DNA from: an uncultured Clostridia bacterium
GTDB lineage: Bacteria; Bacillota; Clostridia; Oscillospirales; CAG-272
NCBI GenBank assembly: GCA_904502015.1
Contig: CAJGEA010000098.1
Location: 1-7,123, forward strand
DNA: 7,123 bases
Direction of reading: 5' to 3'
Made by a program: the position numbers and the translations under genes
Part shown: positions 6,601 to 7,123 of the stretch, in pieces
Layout: every line of letters begins with the position of its first letter
Numbering within the stretch: the stretch's first letter is position 1
The notes under the pieces: generated by a model
Databases searched by the model: none
Seen by the model: the letters and a program-made list of their open reading frames with translations, nothing else
What the model was told of the DNA's origin: nothing

Positions 6601-7123
6601 CGGTTACTACTGGGACAACGACACCTCGAACATCACCTACAACATCGGCTTTGCCGAGGAAACCGGCTCCGACGTGATCGGCGCGGGCGGCGCGAACGCC
6701 CGACGTTACCACATCATCGCATCGGGTAATACCGCTCCCTCCAGCGGTCAGCATACCCTGTACTTTGTGGCTCAGCTCTCCAACGGCACGGTCGTCCGTC
6801 TGGGCTACTGGATCCTCAACATCAACGGCACTCCCACCGGCGGCAGCTCGTCGGACAGCGGTTCGGATAGCGGCTCTACCGACAGCGGCTCTCAGGGTTC
6901 GGGTGATCCCACCTTTGATCTGCAGTACCCCACCCTCTCCGAGGATATGCAGCCCATCCTCGCCGGCAACAACGGCATCATCTGGGAGGAAACCGTTCTG
7001 TTCATCGACGGCGTTTCCACCACTAAGACCCTGCTCTACCCCATCGCCGAAGTGCTTGAGGTCAAGTTCGTCAACCCCAATACCGGAAAGATCGTCTACT
7101 ATCAGGAGGGTACGCACTTCACG
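3548..7123 (+). CDS. Giant secreted CHAP-domain protein with tandem repeat domains (3' end outside window)
   Basis: I translated this frame codon by codon and found no stop through the window end, so at least 1192 residues are encoded. The order is: signal peptide (1-31); CHAP domain (about 66-250) with WCASFVSWC (presumed nucleophile Cys118), DPGDLIFFW (179-187), His194 and Glu210; an SH3-like domain (about 266-326); five repeat domains (344-462, 480-621, 637-774, 787-924, 953-1094) joined by Ser/Gly-rich linkers; and the start of another beta-rich module (from 1121). CHAP domains cleave peptidoglycan amide bonds (amidase or endopeptidase), so an exported cell-wall hydrolase or remodelling enzyme is the likely role. 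The repeats probably bind a wall polymer or act as spacers (inference). It has its own promoter. No anchor signal such as LPXTG appears before the window ends. Codons are strongly biased, with almost no TTA, CTA or TCA after 3922. Confidence 0.95.
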   Translation, partial: MKQRTSRILSALLAIVFVATCFACYPITVSAATYVTGANGASSTYKSGKYYQNHQNVTLTGNAVTDVLAMAISQLGYQEGSSDGAYSGTSSGSNNFTEYNYNMGKLSGSYGGADYAWCASFVSWCLLQGGATNHNSQSHWCRNNTGNSNYIWREVSCAQWFTQLQRFGYGKTRGNHTPDPGDLIFFWNGSRVSHIGIVLYCEGGKVYTIEGNTSDAAGLVSNGGGVYFKNYALTSTYIHGYGDMPYKTASTATIDYSGNNPTTGQYMSTTAKYLYPSETASSHTATMPRFTMFNVTKVCSNGRLEVSYNGGTYYVLNNTDRVIQLSSNSGTSAGGSTPSTPSTATLVASNLDAHTIDGVDRTGDISITAGQTVGLRGWAGYTVAISQYGYYFDGNASAALWTTDPGSTTEEGVIAAGGANAKRYHIQANTASLSAGAHTITYVLKLSDGSVQALGTLTPTVTAASSGGSTGTTTTPSTPVNAANVSGYSNSLVDYHTINGVSSSAWPDGQGLILSHINDAPVGTLVGIRAWAGFSQNITAAGYYFDSNYANISWTGTVIALNSADAGDQGVINAAGPQAKRYEIVADTTGLTSGNHTVHFVLKLADGTVAITNSLPLNNMTGGASGGSSGGSSSGSTTTITEVNKSVDNVTTQVGGGPVFTHGKISEVNDFDAANTVVGLQGWAGYTAAITEFGYYFDGNASSGKFSSSYIASFHSNDDKAAVQAAGGSYAVRYDIQVPMSSLTAGNHTLTFAAKFADGTTKKVYEITLGNITNSSSSSGGSSSGSTTTITEVNKSVDNVTTQVSGGAVYTYGKITEVNDFNAAITTVGLQGWIGYSAAITSFGYYFDGNTSSGSFSSSYISAFHSNDDKAAIQTAGGANAVRFDIQAPMSSLSAGNHTMTFAAKFADGTIKTIYTLSLGNVTNTSGGSSGGSSSGDNSSGDNSGSTTPSTGTVVDPSAVSGSIVQNDFYTTNTVNQFSYSQYVEFWKESANIVGITTGDTAGLKGWASFGSNTISQFGYYWDNDTSNITYNIGFAEETGSDVIGAGGANARRYHIIASGNTAPSSGQHTLYFVAQLSNGTVVRLGYWILNINGTPTGGSSSDSGSDSGSTDSGSQGSGDPTFDLQYPTLSEDMQPILAGNNGIIWEETVLFIDGVSTTKTLLYPIAEVLEVKFVNPNTGKIVYYQEGTHFT
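3743..4297 (+). other. CHAP catalytic domain
   Basis: The domain runs from DVLAMAISQLGYQEG (66-80) to about residue 250. The Cys-His-Glu type triad is visible as Cys118 in WCASF, His194 in VSHIGIV and Glu210 in TIEGNTS, with the usual PGDLIFF strand at 180-186. All expected catalytic residues are present, so activity is likely. Confidence 0.9.
4343..4525 (+). other. SH3-like domain
   Basis: Residues about 266-326 read as a small beta domain (YMSTTAKYLYPS ... RFTMFNVTKV ... RLEVSYNGGTYYVLNNTDRV), similar in spacing to bacterial SH3 domains that follow wall hydrolase domains and often bind peptidoglycan. It has no close second copy here. Confidence 0.6.
4577..4933 (+). repeat. Repeat domain 1 of the CHAP protein
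   Basis: Residues 344-462. It carries the shared core VGLRGWAGY ... QYGYYFDGN, then AGGANAKRYHIQA and a closing AHTITYVLKLSDGSV. It lacks the longer N-terminal strands of copies 2-5 and follows a Thr/Ser/Pro linker. Confidence 0.8.
4985..5410 (+). repeat. Repeat domain 2 of the CHAP protein
   Basis: Residues 480-621. The core is GIRAWAGF ... AAGYYFDSN, then AAGPQAKRYEIVA and NHTVHFVLKLADGTV. With copy 5 it is the most diverged copy. Confidence 0.8.
5432..5502 (+). repeat. 71-bp exact direct repeat, copy A
   Basis: These bases are identical to 5882-5952, exactly 450 bp away. They cover the end of the Ser/Gly linker and the first residues (TTTITEVNKSVDNV) of repeat domain 3. No synonymous difference is present in the block, whereas the flanks differ. 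Confidence 0.9.
5456..5869 (+). repeat. Repeat domain 3 of the CHAP protein
   Basis: Residues 637-774, 138 long. The core is GLQGWAGY ... EFGYYFDGN, then AAGGSYAVRYDIQ and NHTLTFAAKFADGT. By hand alignment about 108 of 138 residues match copy 4 without gaps, so these two are the youngest duplicates. Confidence 0.85.
5882..5952 (+). repeat. 71-bp exact direct repeat, copy B
   Basis: This is the second copy of the block at 5432-5502, at the linker and start of repeat domain 4. Identity stops abruptly with a T/C difference on the right. Confidence 0.9.
5906..6319 (+). repeat. Repeat domain 4 of the CHAP protein
   Basis: Residues 787-924, exactly 450 bp downstream of copy 3 and of the same length. 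The core is GLQGWIGY ... SFGYYFDGN, then AGGANAVRFDIQ and NHTMTFAAKFADGT. Its first part and the preceding linker are identical in DNA to copy 3. Confidence 0.85.
6404..6829 (+). repeat. Repeat domain 5 of the CHAP protein
   Basis: Residues 953-1094. The core is GLKGWASF ... QFGYYWDND, then AGGANARRYHII and QHTLYFVAQLSNGTV. The usual Phe of GYYFD is Trp. It is bounded by acidic Ser/Gly/Asp linkers instead of the plain Ser/Gly linkers of copies 2-4. Confidence 0.8.
6908..7123 (+). other. Start of a C-terminal module, cut by window end
   Basis: Residues 1121-1192 follow an acidic Ser/Gly/Asp linker and read as a new beta-rich segment (IIWEETVLFIDG ... TLLYPIAEVLEVKFVNP ... YYQEGTHFT). The pattern 'ETVxF ... 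LLYPI.xxLEVK ... YxEGxxF' recalls the beta-sandwich that precedes SGNH/GDSL esterase domains in some clostridial proteins. This is from memory only, and the decisive catalytic part would lie outside the window. Confidence 0.45.

Noticed and set aside
3923..7117. Open frame of 1064 codons on the minus strand
   Set aside because: It is exactly in register with the CHAP-gene codons, ends where the sense frame has a TTA, has a low-complexity Gly/Val/Arg composition, and has no domain or supported ribosome binding site. It is a shadow of biased codon use.

Overview
The window looks like chromosomal DNA of a Gram-positive Clostridia-type bacterium, probably a moderately GC-rich gut commensal of the Oscillospirales kind. 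The evidence is a tRNA-Trp T-box leader (essentially a Firmicutes device), strong AAGGAG-type ribosome binding sites, near-consensus sigma-A promoters, and a very large secreted CHAP-domain protein with Ser/Gly linkers. The taxonomic placement is an inference from style, not from a marker gene. All three main genes use few TTA, CTA or TCA codons, which leaves long false open frames on their opposite strands.

Layout from left to right. (1) Positions 1-83 may hold the tail of an upstream gene, ending in an ATGA overlap with the next gene. A perfect 20-bp palindrome lies there, between a good Shine-Dalgarno and the chosen start. (2) Positions 80-1249 (+) encode a 389-residue protein without a signal peptide that resembles DUF5005/DUF4185 beta-propeller proteins. 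It is followed by a strong intrinsic terminator at 1368-1417. (3) Positions 1454-2839 (-) encode a TrpB2-type tryptophan synthase beta chain, convergent with the first gene. Its leader (about 2898-3184) is a full T-box riboswitch with a UGG (Trp) specifier, a UGGC tRNA-acceptor-binding bulge that suits tRNA-Trp, and an intrinsic terminator, all driven by a perfect TTGACA-N17-TATAAT promoter. No trpA or other trp gene is in the window. (4) Positions 3220-3547 are a divergent intergenic region with a TTTACA-N17-TATAAT promoter, a 10-bp palindrome, and a leader of about 138 nt beginning with a hairpin. (5) Positions 3548 to the right edge (+) are one uninterrupted reading frame of at least 1192 codons. 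It runs signal peptide, CHAP cysteine amidase/peptidase, SH3-like domain, five copies of an unnamed beta-rich repeat domain joined by Ser/Gly or Ser/Gly/Asp linkers, and the beginning of a further module cut by the window end.

The three main genes do not form an operon. TrpB2 is a metabolic gene switched on when charged tRNA-Trp runs short. The large protein is exported and most likely acts on peptidoglycan or the cell surface. The first protein is probably a carbohydrate-related cytoplasmic protein. The parts most worth following up are the repeat-domain architecture of the giant CHAP protein and the wholly Trp-T-box-controlled orphan TrpB2.
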